A stretch of DNA of 64,000 nt, from the NCBI GenBank assembly GCA_022819945.1, contig JAJEGI010000009.1:62001-126000 (forward strand), given 5' to 3'. Below, piece by piece: positions 62,882-64,000 of this stretch. Below the pieces are notes generated by a model, which saw nothing but the letters and a program-made list of their open reading frames with translations, was not told the DNA's origin and made no database searches. The DNA is from Candidatus Poribacteria bacterium (GTDB taxonomy: Bacteria; Poribacteria; WGA-4E; WGA-3G). Position 1 is the stretch's first letter. Each line of letters begins with the position of its first letter. Both the position numbers and the translations under genes were made by a program.

Positions 62882-64000
62882 TTACCTTTCTACGGCTTGC
62901 GCTGCAGCACGGACATTGGCAGCCTCGCGTTGTGTCTCCACAAGTTTGTAATAGATACCCTCTTGCGCCATGAGTTCCTCGTGAGAACCACATTCAACAC
63001 CTTTACCCTTTTCAAGCACAAAAAGCCGGTTGGCATTTCGGAGCGTTGAAAGCCGGTGCGCGATTGCAAAGGTTGTCCGGTTCTGCACGAGTCTGTCAAT
63101 CGCCTGTTGAATCTTTTTCTCTGTCTCTACATCTACAGACGAGGTGGCTTCGTCAAGAATCAGGATGCGTGGATTGTGCAAAATCGCCCGTGCAATTGAG
63201 ACGCGTTGTCGTTCGCCGCCCGACAAACTGCCACCGCGTTCACCGACTTCCGTATCATAACCGTCTGGGAATTTGACGATAAATTCGTGTGCGTTTGCCG
63301 CTTTCGCTGCTGCGATAATATCCTCCATAGAGGCATCCGGATGCGCGTAAGCGATGTTCTCGGCAATGGTGCCACTGAACAGATACGGATCCTGTAGCAC
63401 AACCCCGATCTGTTGGCGCAAATCCTTAAGATTAATCTGTCTAATATCTTCGCCATCAATCTCTAACTGCCCAGAATCCGGTGTATAGAACCGACAAATC
63501 AGATTAATAAGCGTTGACTTCCCCGCACCAGAATGACCGACAAGTCCGATCATCTCGCCGGGTTGGACGTGTAGGTTGATGTCCCGGAGTACTGGCTTGT
63601 GTGAATCATAACCGAAAGTCACATTATGGAATTTAACCTCACCCGTGATATTCGGCATCGCTTTAAGGCTCCCATCGTCTAACTGTTCGGGTTGCGAATC
63701 TATGACTTCAAAAAGCCGTTCCGCGGCTGTCATTGCGCGCGATGCCCAATTGATAAGCGGACTAAAATAGCGTAACGGTTGATAGAACATAGCGAGATAG
63801 CCGAGAAAAGCGAACAAGGTGCCGAGCTTCATTGGTCCAGTAATAATATCAAGTCCACCGACATACCAAACGATGAGCGTTCCGAACTGGATAGCAAACA
63901 TCAAAGGCGGATAATAAGTTGCCCAAACCATCTCAGCATAGGTCTCATAGTCCCGTGTATTTACATTAGCAGTACCAAATCGGTTAACCTCACCCCGTTG
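62882..64000 (-). CDS. ABC exporter, ATPase-permease half-transporter (5' part outside the window)
   Basis: The C-terminal about 372 residues of a type IV ABC exporter whose start lies beyond the right edge; the frame stays open to base 64000. The left part holds two transmembrane helices (MFAIQFGTLIVWYVGGLDII and FAFLGYLAMFYQP); the ATPase has Walker A GHSGAGKST, Q-loop VLQDPYLFSG, signature LSGGERQRVS, Walker B ILILDEATSSVD and H-loop AIAHRLST. All residues for ATP hydrolysis are present. The first gene of the DUF1854/DUF4159 operon. Confidence 0.92.
   Translation of the reverse strand, partial: QRGEVNRFGTANVNTRDYETYAEMVWATYYPPLMFAIQFGTLIVWYVGGLDIITGPMKLGTLFAFLGYLAMFYQPLRYFSPLINWASRAMTAAERLFEVIDSQPEQLDDGSLKAMPNITGEVKFHNVTFGYDSHKPVLRDINLHVQPGEMIGLVGHSGAGKSTLINLICRFYTPDSGQLEIDGEDIRQINLKDLRQQIGVVLQDPYLFSGTIAENIAYAHPDASMEDIIAAAKAANAHEFIVKFPDGYDTEVGERGGSLSGGERQRVSIARAILHNPRILILDEATSSVDVETEKKIQQAIDRLVQNRTTFAIAHRLSTLRNANRLFVLEKGKGVECGSHEELMAQEGIYYKLVETQREAANVRAAAQAVER

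Overview
The window looks like chromosomal DNA of a Gram-negative, uncultivated-type bacterium. An OmpA-like lipoprotein, a probable outer-membrane barrel, an O-antigen-ligase-like protein and undecaprenyl diphosphate synthase point to a diderm envelope. The mix of several phytanoyl-CoA-dioxygenase-like proteins, sulfatase-family proteins, PQQ-type beta-propellers, a DUF6785-like membrane protein and many toxin-antitoxin relics is what I would expect from Candidatus Poribacteria or a relative. That is inference from gene content; no rRNA or tRNA gene was seen to confirm it.

Layout. 1-9 kb: the end of thrB, a P-type-ATPase-like protein that has lost its catalytic residues, a large membrane protein, uppS, a TIM-barrel isomerase, rsgA and a sugar nucleotidyltransferase. 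9-18 kb: a PhyH oxygenase, an MDR dehydrogenase, a sulfatase-family protein, an O-antigen-ligase-like protein, two envelope proteins, an M48 protease and a ZapA-like protein. 18-27.5 kb: a minus-strand housekeeping run (glycosyltransferase, DUF368, nadK, recN, indolepyruvate oxidoreductase, aroE) in which nearly every spacer is filled by a heptad-repeat palindromic element. 27.5-36.6 kb: an accessory island holding a single-chain restriction-modification enzyme behind a palindrome-covered promoter, a membrane TPR protein, a chimeric antitoxin/TPR protein, a truncated PIN toxin, a nuclease and a DUF2971 protein. 36.7-39.5 kb: a nucleoside hydrolase and two PhyH oxygenases. 39.6-48.7 kb: recG, smc, a comF-like gene and two unknowns. 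49-60 kb: a plus-strand run of secreted beta-propellers, a lipoprotein, two TA modules (one broken), a LuxE-like ligase, a beta-propeller, an aldehyde-dehydrogenase-like reductase, a sulfatase with an intact formylglycine motif and a dipeptidase. 60-64 kb: a STAS protein, then DUF4159, DUF1854 and ABC-exporter genes read leftwards from the window edge.

The best candidates for something undescribed are: (i) the translationally linked island of restriction-modification enzyme, membrane TPR protein, HigA-like/TPR/VapB-like protein and PIN remnant with its operator; (ii) the pseudo-P-type ATPase; (iii) a dispersed family of intergenic palindromes built from 7-bp units that abut stop codons and supply the C-terminus of at least one protein; and (iv) the split carboxylate-reductase-like pair. 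No CRISPR array, tRNA, rRNA, transposase or prophage gene was recognised.
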